Shown here in pieces: positions 21,765 to 33,709 of a stretch of DNA of 64,000 nucleotides (position 1 is its first letter; every line of letters starts with the position of its first letter). The position numbers and the translations under genes are program-made. The stretch is from Actinernus sp. WN-2022. Taxonomy: Eukaryota > Cnidaria > Anthozoa > Actiniaria > Actinernidae. Under the pieces are notes generated by a model, which was not told the origin of the DNA, did no database searches, and saw only the letters and a list, made by a program, of their open reading frames with translations. The stretch lies in contig JAOWCC010000577.1 of NCBI GenBank assembly GCA_030867875.1, positions 74,209,012-74,273,011 on the forward strand, given 5' to 3'.

Positions 21765-22415
21765 GAGAAACAAAGGAAAACAAAGGAAATTTAATTATAG
21801 AACATCCAGCTACCGACAAAAGCAACGGACGCGCTGATTCTGATTGATTATTGCCATTTATGCACAGTTTGATCCGCGTATGAACCAAGCTCGTTGATAA
21901 CAATTCGAACTGCCGAGGGAACAGTTTTACTGCAATCAGTAGGCAAACTTTCGATACGCGAAAGAACCAAGATTTCAACCAGTGTTCGTCATGAAATTTG
22001 AACTCGGCCGAAATATCGCGCACTGATTTCGCATCTTTTTTTTCCGCACACAAACATGCGAAAGGTCTCTTTTCAAAGTTGAAGATCTTAACAGTCTGTT
22101 TTAATGTTTGCTTCTGATGCATAAGTTAGTGATTTTGTCAACTACCGACTGCTACTCGAACGGTCCATGAAGTGGAACCCGACAGTTCGGTGCCTTTCCG
22201 AACATGTTCAAATCTTAAATCGATCAGAGTCCATTGTTTCCAAAAAAGTCAACCTGACAATAGACCATTCATTGATAAGAGATTCATTACTCTCTGTATT
22301 TATGTAAGAGCGCTCTGTCTTAATTTGGTATCTCTGTTTGGAGTTCCCTTTGCAGCTAACAGTCGCGTGCTAATATTATACTTCATTAACAAATGAATTG
22401 AGTTCGTGTTCTGTT
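21765..22415. other. no gene seen
   Basis: Short open frames on both strands lack domains and good splice signals. Confidence 0.4.
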
Positions 22416-22417
22416 CG

Positions 22418-23000
22418 GTTCTTTATTTTTGTTTGTTGATTTCTACTGCACACAGAAACACGAGAAAGACTGAAGGATTAAAACATCTGCTTAAACACAT
22501 TTCTTTATTATGCGAGAGCGCTTTTTACGTTGTTAGTTTTTCATGTCGGTTTGAAATCAAAACGGCAGTGCCGCTAATCTTTCTCACTTTGCCGGTTCTG
22601 AGTAAAGACAACAGCTAGATTCTTTATTTGTGACTTCTACTGCACACAGAAACACGAGAAATATCTCATTTTAAAGCTGAAGGATTAAAACATCTGCTTT
22701 AACATTTTTTTATGATGCGAGAGCGCTTTTTACGTTGTTCTGTTAGTTTTTCATGTCGGTTCTTGACCCGGGTTCTTGAAAGCGTTTTGGTTTAAAATCA
22801 AAACGGCAGTGCCGCTAATCTTTCTCACTTTGCCTGTTCTGAGTAAAGACAACAGCTGGATTCTTTATTTGTGACTTCTACTGCACACATAAACATCTCA
22901 TTTTAAAGCTGAAGGTTTAAAACGTCAGCTAGAACGTTTGTTTATGATGCGAGAGTGCTTTCTATGTTGTTCTGTTAGTTTTTCAGGTCAGTCACTTTTC
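22418..23000. repeat. three tandem copies of a 200-240-bp unit
   Basis: CTTCTACTGCACAC, GATGCGAGAGCGCTTTTTAC and AAAACGGCAGTGCCGCTAAT recur in order, with unit starts near 22418, 22618 and 22858. The units differ by indels and the third is partial. Confidence 0.85.
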
Positions 23001-23009
23001 CAATTAAAC

Positions 23010-24030
23010 TTACAAAGCTCATGTGACAATTGTTCTCGTTTTGAAAGGCCCTTTTGTGTGCAATTTCAGTGGTTAATTAGGTGGCGTATGTGCTATTGTT
23101 CATGGGGGAGGAGCTTAGAAGTTCAGTGAGGCCCCGCAGGAATGTTCAAAATCCAAACTTACAAGCGAATTTGAGTTCAACATACGTCCTAGAAATGTTG
23201 ATTTCGATAATACTAATAGCCGTCGGATTTTTACAAGAATACGGCTGCGAGTTAGTAATATATCAAACTAACTTAACGATAAAGCTTGCACTCACTCGAA
23301 TAAGTCGATTGAGGGTGGAAATTGTGTATTGATATCTCTTCTACAAAAGCCAGTGGAAATCTAAACTGTAAAATAAATACCGGTAGTTTTTCAAAAAATG
23401 AGTAAAATCATGTTTGAGCACAATTTCTATATTATTCGGCTTACTATTCGTTGCGTAGCTTTTGAATTTAGCGCTGTTGCTCTTTTAAATAAATGTAATC
23501 AGATATTTTTTGCTCTCCAGTACAACCACGTGATTTGTTAGCTGCAAAGGGGCTATTTGTTTAGATTGACTGTCTTTAGTAAAATGGCTTACAAACCGTT
23601 AAAGCGCATGCGTTGTCACATGTTTCGTTAGTAAAAACAACAACATTGAAAGTGTCTAGTAAAACAAAACAAAAATTTCAGCGATGACAACAAGATTAAA
23701 TATAGAGTATAGGTTTTATTTACAACTTCAAGAACTAAGTTTAGGCTAACTCTTAACATTCATTGCAATTTCTATAATGAGTGATATATTAAATAATTTA
23801 TGTGTAAATACATAATATTCACACAATAAATACAGTGGTTTAACTTGCAACCCGTGAAACAATCTCTACAGTCAATAGATAGTGGCTATTACGCTAAAAT
23901 CTATTTCACGGGTTAAGTAATAGCACTATCTCTCTGCGTAAATATATTGAATTAATGTTGCATAACAGGCACAGAGTTGGATACTAATTTACATGGGTCC
24001 GTTGGAATAATATAATTATACCTAAGTGTT
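23010..24030. other. no gene seen
   Basis: AT-rich. A CCACGTGATTTG stretch near 23525 and an imperfect inverted repeat near 23845-23915 (AACCCGTGAAACA / TTTCACGGGTTAA) are the only structures I noticed. Confidence 0.4.
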
Positions 24031-24033
24031 CGT

Positions 24034-25264
24034 TCACGGCTCTGGTGCTACAAAGTCCTCTGTTCCTGGTCGGCAGAATTGCCGGATCTCACGATAGAGA
24101 TACCTTTGGCTTCGTTAGCTAGACCCTCGGGTCTAACAGTCTGAGGCAGGACTGCTCGCGATGGGAGCACTGCATGGTTCTTCAGGAGCATGAATGCCTG
24201 CTCGGCTGATGAAAAACGTTCCTTAGTAAAAACCATGCCGGGAGTGTCACGCGAAAAACGAAAGTGATGAAACTGCTTAATATTCGGAATCTTGCGAAAA
24301 TACGGTTCTAAAAATGTTGCCCAATCATATACCGGTACAATTACTCTACCATCATGCGTGCCTACCAACACTACTAGATGAGTTCACTCCCACACTACTA
24401 GATGAGTCAACCATTCGAGCAAGTTCATACAGCGACGAAACATAATTCACTTTGTATGCCTTCTTGACAATTCCAAAACAACGGTCCGGGCCAAACTTCG
24501 TGTGTCCAGTTATGAGAAATGAGTACAGAACATTCCAGTGCAGTTCCAGTAAAACCCGCCAAGCTAAATACCATATTAAATAATTGTTTTTATTCTGTCC
24601 CGCACAATTGTCAGCATTAAGATGCACGTCCGTTTCCCCCTGTCCATGATGCTCAAAGTAAAAGTGAAGATAACTTATTGTCGCATTCGCACCTTTGCCA
24701 GTCGCTACAGCTTCGTCTATCAGAAAATTCACCTGTTGCGGTACGCCCTCGCACATCACACCGAAAATGCCGCACTTTCTCGGTGTCTTGAAGTATATGG
24801 GTCCTGGCTGCATAGAATTGCTCGGGATGTGTACCTGCTGTGCGTAGTCAAAAGAGTAGTGCATGGTAGCCCTCCAAGAACAGGCATCACGATCATCGGT
24901 TGTGGCTCTCTCACTTAGTACCTCAGCAGCTTTGCTGCACGCATCTCGATAGCTGTCGCGCTCTCACGCATTCCGATATTTCAGCATTAGGTGTTTTGTT
25001 GGCAAGTCATGCACAGATCTGTCCTTGGCTTTGCCACAACAACGTTTGGATGGAATTGCCGCCACAGCTCCCAGAATTTCGTGTACCCGACGCCTCGCTT
25101 GTTTGACACTTCACACATGTTGATGTAAGTCTTCCAGACGCTTGTCTTGCTTTCACAAGAAGAGAGCAGTCGGATATCGTCATTCTTGTAGCCAGGAATA
25201 CGTCCAGGGAGTACAATCGCATTTTCCTCGGCGTAGTTTGAGATAAATGCCTCAATATCCTCAA
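24034..25264 (-). pseudogene. DUF7869-type protein gene, frameshifted
   Basis: Successive frames on the minus strand carry conserved blocks of a family abundant in cnidarians and other invertebrates: NYAEENAIVLPGRIPGYKND, GVGYTKFWELWRQFHP, MHYSFDYAQQVHIPSN, VHLNADNCAGQNKNNY, FLITGHTKFGPDRCFG and VPVYDWATFLEPYFRKIP. Many such genes look transposon-derived; the molecular role is unknown to me. The frame changes at least four times (near 25040, 24930, 24380 and 24110), and a 24-bp block encoding SSSSVG is duplicated near 24370-24415. The last block ends at TGA (24034-24036). An acceptor-like AG precedes 25264, so more 5' exons may exist. Confidence 0.75.
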
Positions 25265-25458
25265 CTGATTAGAATAATCAGTGTTCTTGCAGAAAAACAA
25301 GGAACCGCCGCGCCGAATCATTTGTGCGAGTGTATGTAGCACGATATTTTTGATTAATGTTATTACCAGTAAGTCGGAACACTGGAACTCACTTCCAAAA
25401 CAAACCACCCGGGATCAGAAGTCGGATCAGGAAAGGTAGCATTCAAAATCATTCGGTG

Positions 25459-26627
25459 CCGGTGTCACAGCGATTTCGCCCCCCCAGTGAATTCGCCCCC
25501 CCGGGGCGAAATCACTAGTGAATTCGCCCCCCTTCAGTGAATTCGCCCCCCCTAGGGGGGGCGAAATCGCTAGTGAATTGTAGTCGTAATTCTTATTGAA
25601 ATCGCCCCGCCTCAGAAAATAGAGGCAGTACATGTCAACGCAATCTAAAGTTTAAAAAAAAAATAAGTGTAAGACCTCTTTAGCTACTATTACTACTACT
25701 GACTACAAAAATACGCGGAAAGTCATTTCAAATTCTTTCCGAATTTGAGTTAATTACACTGCTAGAAAACTGCAAAACTTATACCGCCGTTTTATCTTCT
25801 CATTAGTTAATAAGCTGTTCATCCAGAAAGGTTTTCCTAGTTAGAACTGATCTAATTACCGAATTAACAAGCGCCGTTAGCTCAATTGAAATAGAACAAA
25901 GCACGTGAGTCGGCAACACTCCTTTATTCGGCAAAGTTCTTTAAAAATAGATGGATCGATGCGAGCATTACGGGTTATAAAAACTTACATACCACGATAA
26001 TTACGTCAACTTCATTATGGTTTTCATGCATGTAAAAGTCATCAGGCTATTTGGCAGTTGTTTCCAAATACGAGTCCACTCGCTGCAAGCTAAGGTAAGT
26101 TTTAAAACTTCCCGCCGTTTTAGATCTAATTAGTTCATTAGCTTGCATATTCAGGAAGTCTTTTCAAAGTAGGCGGATAAACGAGTTGTCAAAACCTTTA
26201 AGTATCCACAATAATTACACCATCTACATGTTGGCTTCAGGCAAGAAATACTAACAACTAATCATTCGAAGATTGACGAAGATTGTAATGATGTTGCACT
26301 GCTCGCGCGAATGAAAATTGCAGCGTTTACCGATACCGTAGCTACCAACGCGAATTTTGTCTAAGAAAAGTGAAGCGTGGATTTTAAAATAAAATTGAAT
26401 TTCATGCCTTTATACACATTACTGATAGTTTTTTGTATTACTATTCTCCACGTCCAATACATTACAGTAATCAAAAGAAGGAAAACATGTATTCATAACC
26501 TTTTAAAAGGTTAGAGGGGAGGGGGGCGAAATCGCTAGAGGGGGGCGAGGAAGGGAGGGCGAATTCACTAGCGATTTCGCCCCCCGGGGGGCGAATTCAC
26601 GGGGGGGCGAAATCGCTGGTACACCGG
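25459..26627. mobile_element. foldback-like DNA element with C/G-run palindromic ends
   Basis: Both ends start CCGGTGT and share CAGCGATTTCGCCCCCCC. Each end then holds nested palindromes built from GTGAATTCGCCCCCC and GGGGGGCGAAATCGC (25468-25580 and 26510-26618). The interior is about 900 bp, AT-rich and without a transposase. It includes an internal duplication (CCGCCGTTTTA near 25785 and 26112, each followed by related sequence). I could not define the target duplication. Confidence 0.7.
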
Positions 26628-26639
26628 TTCAACAGTACT

Positions 26640-27190
26640 ATGAACACAGCGGTCAGTCGCAAGATTGCAAAGCAGACATCGTAAGAAGAAGCCTGCAAAT
26701 GGCAATTTAGTCAAGTTTTCAGGTAAGTTTAACGGCTTGCTTTTACTTTCCCCGTTGTGTCAGTCGAAGAACAGGGAAACTGAGAAACTGAGAGTAGAGA
26801 GAGTACCTACTATTGTTTTAGCGCATTCGCTCTTTCATAAAATCTATGTTACAAAATCATGACCGTGAGAGTAGTTCATATTCTGATTGGATGTACGTGT
26901 ACAACGATTTTATTTTAGTTGTCTGAAACCTGTTTAGGGCATTTGAAGTTATTGTTTTCCTTGCAGTTATTCGCAAAGTTGAAAGTAACAAACTGCAAGG
27001 AGTTAGCGCTTTTTGTTTCAGTTTCAACTCGAAGATCACGCCTTTGAGTGAAATTTCTTGCCCCAGTATAGAAATCCATACAGTGACATAATTTTATGCT
27101 CTTATCCGCAAACTTTTACAGGGCGAACAGGACGCTCGCGAGTTGCTTTCCGCAAGCAGTTTAATTATTGAGGCTTATCACTAAAAACCG
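26640..27190. other. no gene seen
   Basis: Two short open frames without recognisable features. Confidence 0.35.
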
Positions 27191-27194
27191 TTTT

Positions 27195-27515
27195 ATCACT
27201 TTCCAAGATCGTTTAAACGTTTTTAGAAACCGTTTGCTCTTCAACCCAGTCCATTTAAACGTTTTGGTAAACCGTTTGCTTTCCGAAGCAACCCGTTTAA
27301 CGATCTGGAAAATCGTTTAAACGATCTGGAAAAGCGTTTAAACGATCTGGAAAAGCGTTTAAACGATATGGAAAAGCGTTTAAACGATATGGAAAAGCGT
27401 TTAAACGATCTGAAAAAACGTTTAAACGACCCAAAAAAACGTTTACTAACCGTTTAAATTTGCCCGTTTAACGGAAAAGCGTTAGTGTACGTTTTCTCGT
27501 GAAAGGTCACAGTCA
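27195..27515. repeat. CGTTTAAACG minisatellite module, right copy (inverted)
   Basis: At 27297-27440 there are about seven 21-bp units such as CGATCTGGAAAAGCGTTTAAA. They are followed by GAAAAGCGTTAGTG and CGTTTTCTCGTGAAAGGTCAC. The end is the reverse complement of the start of the left copy at 11094. Confidence 0.85.
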
Positions 27516-27616
27516 TGCTTTATAGTGCTAGGGCATGTCTGTCCGAAATGTCTGACTAGGTTAATTGTTTTGTTATCTTGACATCCTCAATCAGACAGAC
27601 TGGAGATTGGATTCGA

Positions 27617-27643
27617 TTCCGGCCCGGCCCGGCCCGGCCCGGC
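27617..27643. repeat. CCCGG pentanucleotide repeat
   Basis: GGCCC/CCGGC units, about five copies, forming a GC-only island in AT-rich DNA. Confidence 0.85.
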
Positions 27644-28019
27644 GCTCACACAACACAACTTGGTCGTGTTGCCGGACTTTTACTGGAGTGTACCCACGGA
27701 CTGTATATCTGCCTCTTGTTTGTTTCATTGCTGTTCTGAGTGTAGTAACAAGATTGGTGTAGAGGGTTTTAAAACCAATGTTTAAGTTCTTAGTAGCCGA
27801 GAGCTAACGACCCAATCTAAATGGAGATGACAATTCCCGCAAATTTATTATGGTCTCGTATGAAACTCGCTGTCAATTATCATAAACAAGCAAACTATGG
27901 GCAAGGTAAGTGACTACCACGGTAAACGTTCCCACGTTAATGCTTGCTTTATATATTCTTTGAGTGAGTGGCAGTATTTCTTTCTTTTTTTCTGATGCAT
28001 GATAGCGTGTTCATTTTAT

Positions 28020-28290
28020 AAGCTTGCATGTTTGGAATTGCAATTATGATTAGGGCTTTCAGCGCAGAGATGTTATCAGGACCTTACCATTAAGGCATTT
28101 GCAATAAAATCCCTAATGCAAAGGGTTTATCCCGGCTCTCTCCTGATCGTTAGGGCTACTAACCACATGTGGCTTGCAACCACCTAATTATTAGGTCGTT
28201 TGGAATATAATTCCTAATGATAAGAGTATTTCACTGATTGACCCTTAACATTAGGGCAGTAAATCAAGACGCCGGAATTAAATGTTGCAG
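28020..28290. repeat. diverged repeats with ATTAGGGCTTT/CTTACCATTAAGG words
   Basis: Several words resemble the 8-10 kb satellite (GATTAGGGCTTT, GATCGTTAGGGC), but the units are too diverged for a clear period. Confidence 0.35.
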
Positions 28291-28349
28291 TCGGAATTAA
28301 ATACAGAAGTGTTCATTATGGGTCAAATGGAATTGGAAACATCCAGAAT

Positions 28350-29860
28350 CAAAGACTACTCATGATGTTGATGCATGGATGCAGGCTTGCAATAAACTAA
28401 AGCTAAACATGGACAAAACAAAACTGAGCATTTAAATATAATGCTCAGCATCATCCAATGCCACCTCTCAACCCGGCTCTCAACTCTGTTTCTATCTGTG
28501 ATGGAGTGATAACTCCATCGTCTGTGGCCAGGAAAATTGGTGTACTGGTACTCTTTGACACATCTATGTTATTTGATGGAACAATGTTACCCATGAACAT
28601 AACATGTATCTGAATAAGAAAATATCATAATTTTCATACAGAAGAAACTTTAATTCATGATTTTGTAAGTTCAAGGCTCAATTTTTTTCATTCGTTATTA
28701 TGTGACTTACCAAAACATTATATTCAGAGGTCACAGAACGTTAAAAATTCAGCTGCACGACTTGTCAGTTTAACTCATAAATGTGAACATATCTCACCAG
28801 TTTTATATATAATTTGCACTAGTTGCCAATAGAGGAGCAAGTAGTTTATAAAATTTTGTTACTAACTTTTAAGGTGGCTCGCCTGGATTTTCCAGGGATG
28901 CACCATACCCACTTTGAACGGCTGATACTCCACTGTCAGAGCTCGGTCGGGCTAGCCATTTCACCCATTTACTAGAAATAGAATAAACTTTCAAAAATAT
29001 AGGTTTGTTTGACTGTCATCGGTGTTACCATAGCAATACAGCGTTGATGTCATGTATTTTACAGTACATACATGTACATGTATGTATCATCATTTTTCTC
29101 AAAATGTTGACCTAAACTTTTAAAACGACCTAGTGTCCCTTGTAGTCTAAATGACTGCAAAGTTTAAAAAAATTGTATTATCTAGAGCGTTTTCGAAAAT
29201 AAATTGGGTTGAATATTTTGGTTTAAAAAATAAACAATTTGCCTTACTTTCTGTTTAGTCGTTGAGAACAGTGTTTTCCGGACCGATTCAAGCAATGTTT
29301 TTAGCATATTTTATACCTGTACATAGGACTAATTGCCACGAAAATTGCATTGCATTTGCTTTATTCGGTTTCGGTTTATGGAATCGTAAGTAATGATTGT
29401 CATAAATCTGCTCATTTTACTCAAAATAGTAACGTATTTGCTAAGAAAGCTGTAATTCGAAAACTTGTCGATAAATACATTTAGACTACAAGGTTATGTC
29501 TAGATTTCGAGAAAATTGATGATACACTATGTATGTAAAATACATGACGTCAACGCTGTGTTACTATGGTAACACCGATGTCAAACAAACCTACATTTTT
29601 GGAAAGTTTATTCTATTTCTAGTAAATGGATGAAGTGGCTTAAGCCCGACCGAGCTCTAACAGGAGTATCAGCCATTAAAATTGGGTAAACTATGGTGCA
29701 CCCCTGGAAAATCCAGGCAGCATTGTTCATACATGTAGCTGAATTAGTTTATTCTTATATTCTGAGGAATAATTTCAGATCTTCTACTTGACTAACCAGT
29801 TAGTTATTCGTTCCCATCATTTGCGTTCATATGGTTGTACATAAGTACATAATTTTAAGC
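28350..29860 (+). pseudogene. LINE RT remnant split by a MITE
   Basis: Frames before the MITE (28350-28862) carry decayed RT thumb/C-terminal sequence (DVDAWMQACNKLKLN; KHYIQRSQ followed by NSAARLVSLTHKCEHISPVL). Similar sequence resumes after 29728 (HVAELVYSYILRNNFRSST). The two sides can be read as one LINE reading frame interrupted by the inserted element. Stops and frameshifts are frequent. Confidence 0.75.
28866..29726. mobile_element. long-TIR MITE (arms about 260-290 bp)
   Basis: The left arm (GCCTGGATTTTCCAGGGATG, GTTTGTTTGACTGTCATCGG, TTGTAGTCTAAATG) is repeated inverted in the right arm. The central spacer is about 330 bp with no transposase. It lies inside the LINE remnant. Confidence 0.85.
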
Positions 29861-29991
29861 CTTATTTTTAACGTATCAGTATTATTGAATAATTTTGTTA
29901 AATAATGTATTCAATGGTATTTTAACTTATTTAGCATTTGCTTTAACATATTCTTCAATATGTTTATAGCTTATTAATCTTTTACTAGCTT

Positions 29992-30104
29992 AGTACTATT
30001 TACAATATGAGTAGCGATGTTGTATCGGATATACAATGCCGAGCCACTTAACAGCCAGCCATTGTATATCTGATACAACATTGCCACGAATATTGTAAAG
30101 TACT
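29992..30104. repeat. palindromic hairpin, arms about 45 bp
   Basis: AGTACT, TTACAATAT, and GATGTTGTATCGGATATACA pair with the reverse complement ending AGTACT; the spacer is about 25 bp. Confidence 0.75.
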
Positions 30105-31810
30105 TATGATATGTACCACATAAAATTTTAAGCTTTGATTTCTCCTACCTTGCTATCAATGTCCCACATCGAAGAGACAGTGTGTATGCAGTAAGAGAGC
30201 AGAGCATAGCGTGCAGAAAAATAGGCCCCACATAGAAGCTCTTGAAAGTGTGTATGCAATAGGAGAGCAGATGTACTTTGTCATTTAATTCACTTGGCCC
30301 GGGATAGGGGAAGTCAGTAATCAGTCATGCGACCTCCTCATACTAACGCTAGCATGTTAGTATCCTGTATCATTCCATACAGGATTCTTGTTGGCATATA
30401 GTTAGTACTCTGTATCATTAATATGATACAGAATACTAATAGGGCGTATTAGTATTCCAGAATACTAATAGGCAAACTAGAATTTTGTATGGGTCACATG
30501 ACCCGAATGCTGGGTCTGGATTGGCTAGTACCCTTATGAATTATTAATGAACATTATAAAGTATTATACATTGTATTAGGTGTTCCATTATTCAGTTTAA
30601 TATATAGTTAACATTGGTGACTTTATATGGGGGAGGGGGTGCTAAATTTGTTGGCACTATTTTTGGGCTCTTTTAGCTACATGTACATGTATGGACAATG
30701 TTCTTTTAACTATGCAAACTCTGCACAATTTTTTTTCACACTGTAAATTTCCTGGACTTCCCTATGTTTTTTGGGTAAACAAGTGCTTGCAGGAATGTTT
30801 TTGGGCCCATTTTTCCTTACACTAATTATTTTTTGGGGGAATTACCACCCTCCCCTGATTGCTAATGCTCCACCTCTATCAGTAGATCTATTTCAAGAAA
30901 TAAGATACAATCACTTAGTAGCACTTTTGCTGATCATTGCGGATCACTGATTGTTTTGCTTGTCTATATTTTCTGATTGTTGTGGATCATTGCTCCCTTC
31001 CCTTCCCCTCCCTTATGGTAAGTATTGGTCAATGTAAGTTCTCCACTGAGTTATCAGTGTGATAGGTGCCAAGAGGTGGACTGTGGCCAAGTTGCCATGG
31101 ATACATCACAGTTGCACTAGAAATTGCTTGCTGGATTCCAAAAATCCCTTTTTCGGCACCTACCCCAAGCTCATCTATTGGTGATGGATTTAAATGTTTG
31201 CAAAATGTCGATCTGATAATGTACAAATTTCTCTAAATTTGTAGCCTGTATATAGACCGGAATTCTAGTGAGAATGGAGTGAATCAATTAATAAATAAAC
31301 TTTATTTAAGTGTCATATAGAAAATCTAGCATTACTGCTAATTGGGGACACTATTTATAAATAATAAAATAGAATGACTAATTTAAAATTGTACTAATAA
31401 AACTATCCTACGTGTATGTATGAGATAAAATTGTTAATGTTTATATTTAAATTATCCTTTTTTATTTAATTCAATTTAATTCTACTTTAATTTAATTTAT
31501 TCCCAGCCAAGCAGCTTGAATTGACTATGTTAGAGAAAATCAAGCAATCAAGCAATCAATAACCTAAATAGTTGAGTGAGAGGGAAAGAATGTCTGCAAC
31601 ACCCCTATGGTTCTTTGCATAAATGCCCCTATCTCAGCTTTGACAACTTGTAAAAATAGAACAATCAAAATGCTTCGAAAACCAGTAGTGTTTTTATTCT
31701 CGAGATAGACAATCGTGTGGTAATGTGGTCTCACGTGGTAATCACAGATGCTGCTGCACTTATGCTGACTCTGTGATTTTAGCAATGATTTCAAGTGTGT
31801 TTTTAGAATA
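30105..31810. other. no gene seen; small hairpins and a possible LINE tail
   Basis: A 38-bp palindrome around ATGATACAGAATAC lies near 30403-30440. AT-rich sequence near 31285-31500 (AATAAATAAACTTTATTTAA) resembles a LINE 3' untranslated end on the minus strand. A minus-strand frame at 31029-31226 shows no known domain. Confidence 0.4.
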
Positions 31811-33000
31811 ATAAATTATTATTTTATTTCCCCAAAAAAAGAAAATACAAATACAATAGTGACATGTACATGTAATATATGGTGAGGAGACCTCGTGAAA
31901 CCATCAGGCTTATAGTAAGAGGTCACCTTGTAGCTTAATAAGTTTATAAAAAGTGATGCATATGTGCGGCATGATCGATTCAGTCATTATCTATTTGAGG
32001 AAGAAATCATTCATTCTTTTCTTAAAACTAGTAAAACTGGTTGAACCTGTAATATATGTTGGCAGGGAATTCCAAATTTTAGGACCTTGGATCGAAAACT
32101 GTTTAAAGTGCTACTGAAGCGAAATTTCATCATTAAAATTAAGATCTCACTTGAAATTACTTTCGAAATAGGAAGAATAGCATTTTCTGTTTGTCAATAT
32201 CTCATCTCGTTCCAGAGATATTAAGGTTTTTGGAATATGCAAATTAGATGGTCTGTGACGTCATAAGGTTGACACAGCCATTAAGACAATCACAAAATGA
32301 AGAATATATCTGCAAATAGTGGGTAAAAACAATTGAAACTTTGCAGATGTGTGGTACTAAGGAAAATACACATCACTGTGGAAATCATGATGTTACCATG
32401 GAAACACTATTGACCCCAGCCTACTTTTACCTTGAACATAAAATTGTAGTTTTTATCTCTGTAACAGAAAATAATTTACTTTAAGCCACTCACATACAAT
32501 GCTTACACTGTTCCAAACCTTCTGATATGCCAACAGTAGAAAAAAATTGTTTGGCAAAGGAGAAATTAGGAAAATTGTTTTCCTCATTGAAGGAGCCTGC
32601 GGCCTAGAGTATTACCATGGCAACATCTTAATTTGCATAATGACATGTATTTTCCTTCGTGCCATATGTGTGAAAAGTTTTAATTGTTTTACCCACTATT
32701 TGCAGAGATATTCTTCATTTTGTGATTTGTCTTCATGGCTGTGTCAACCTTATGACATCACAGACTAATTTGCATATTCCAAAATTGACAAACAGAAAAT
32801 GCTCTTCTTCTTCATTTCGAAAGGACTTTCAAGTGAAGTCTTAACTTTGATGATGAAATTTCGCTTCAGTAGCACTTGAAGATTAGTACGACAGGCATGG
32901 GATCGATAATTGGATACTGATCTAGTGTAATAGTTATGTACTTCACTGTTACGAATAAATTGAGAAAAGTCGAAGGCAACAACTGTTTATGATAACGAAA
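31811..33000 (-). pseudogene. LINE C-terminal remnant interrupted by a TTAA MITE
   Basis: On the minus strand the RT C terminus reads NYRSHACRTNL up to the MITE at 32877. After the MITE it resumes with KQFSIQGPKIWNSLPTYITG and ends at TAG (31991-31993). Removing the MITE and one target copy restores the frame across the site. A 3' untranslated stretch follows to about 31811. Confidence 0.8.
32107..32876. mobile_element. TTAA-flanked long-TIR MITE (770 bp)
   Basis: The ends AGTGCTACTGAAGCGAAATT are inverted repeats, and the arms run about 340 bp. The left flank is TTAA (32103-32106) and the right flank TGAA (32877-32880), which fits a TTAA duplication with one later change, as in piggyBac-type elements. 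A diverged relative is at about 59376-60374. Confidence 0.85.
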
Positions 33001-33009
33001 CAAACTTTG

Positions 33010-33700
33010 CTATTTGAAATGAGTTGACTTTAAAAATGTCTAGTATATCTAATTAAGCAAATAAAGGAGCAGAGTCTCAAATAGGAAAACATTTGATCAG
33101 GTACTAATAAATCCTAAGCAAAATCATATTAAAGTACATACAAGTGTTGAACTTCGTTACTGTACATATGTCCTGTTGACTGTCTATTTACATTGTACAA
33201 TCTTGAACTTGTTGACAATGCCATAGCATGTCAAATGATTAATTCAGCGAATGGTAATTTAGCCGTAGGCTTTGGTTGTTCAATTCATAAAGAACAAAGT
33301 ATATGTTGCTGGCATATTCTTTTCTTCTCTCATCCCATTCTTCCTAGAATGTCTGGCTATACATGCTACTACATTTGTACTGATCTGTAAAATGTTTGTA
33401 AACAATATCTGTAAATTTGTACATTTTGATAGTTTGCAAACATTTTACAAAGTCCGTCATAAAATGTCTGTAAAATGCTCACATTTGACAAACATTTATA
33501 TACTTATTACATAGTTCTTTAGTGTGTAAATGGCTCGATTTTTCCAGTGGCATATGATGTTACTTAACCAAGCAATGTGGAAACGAGGAAAAGTGACTGG
33601 GGAGAGAAGGGCATTACACGGCCAATCATAGTGAACTAAATGTTGCAAGAGAGGCAACTCCGTGATATAAATTTTGTTCTGAGTTAGATTTCATTGTATT
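33010..33700. other. no gene seen
   Basis: AT-rich DNA upstream of the zinc-finger exon. It is presumably intronic. Confidence 0.4.
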
Positions 33701-33709
33701 ACATAATAG

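Noticed and set aside
25427..25633. Minus-strand frame with GGANSLKGGEF
   Set aside because: It derives from the C/G-run palindromes of the element end.
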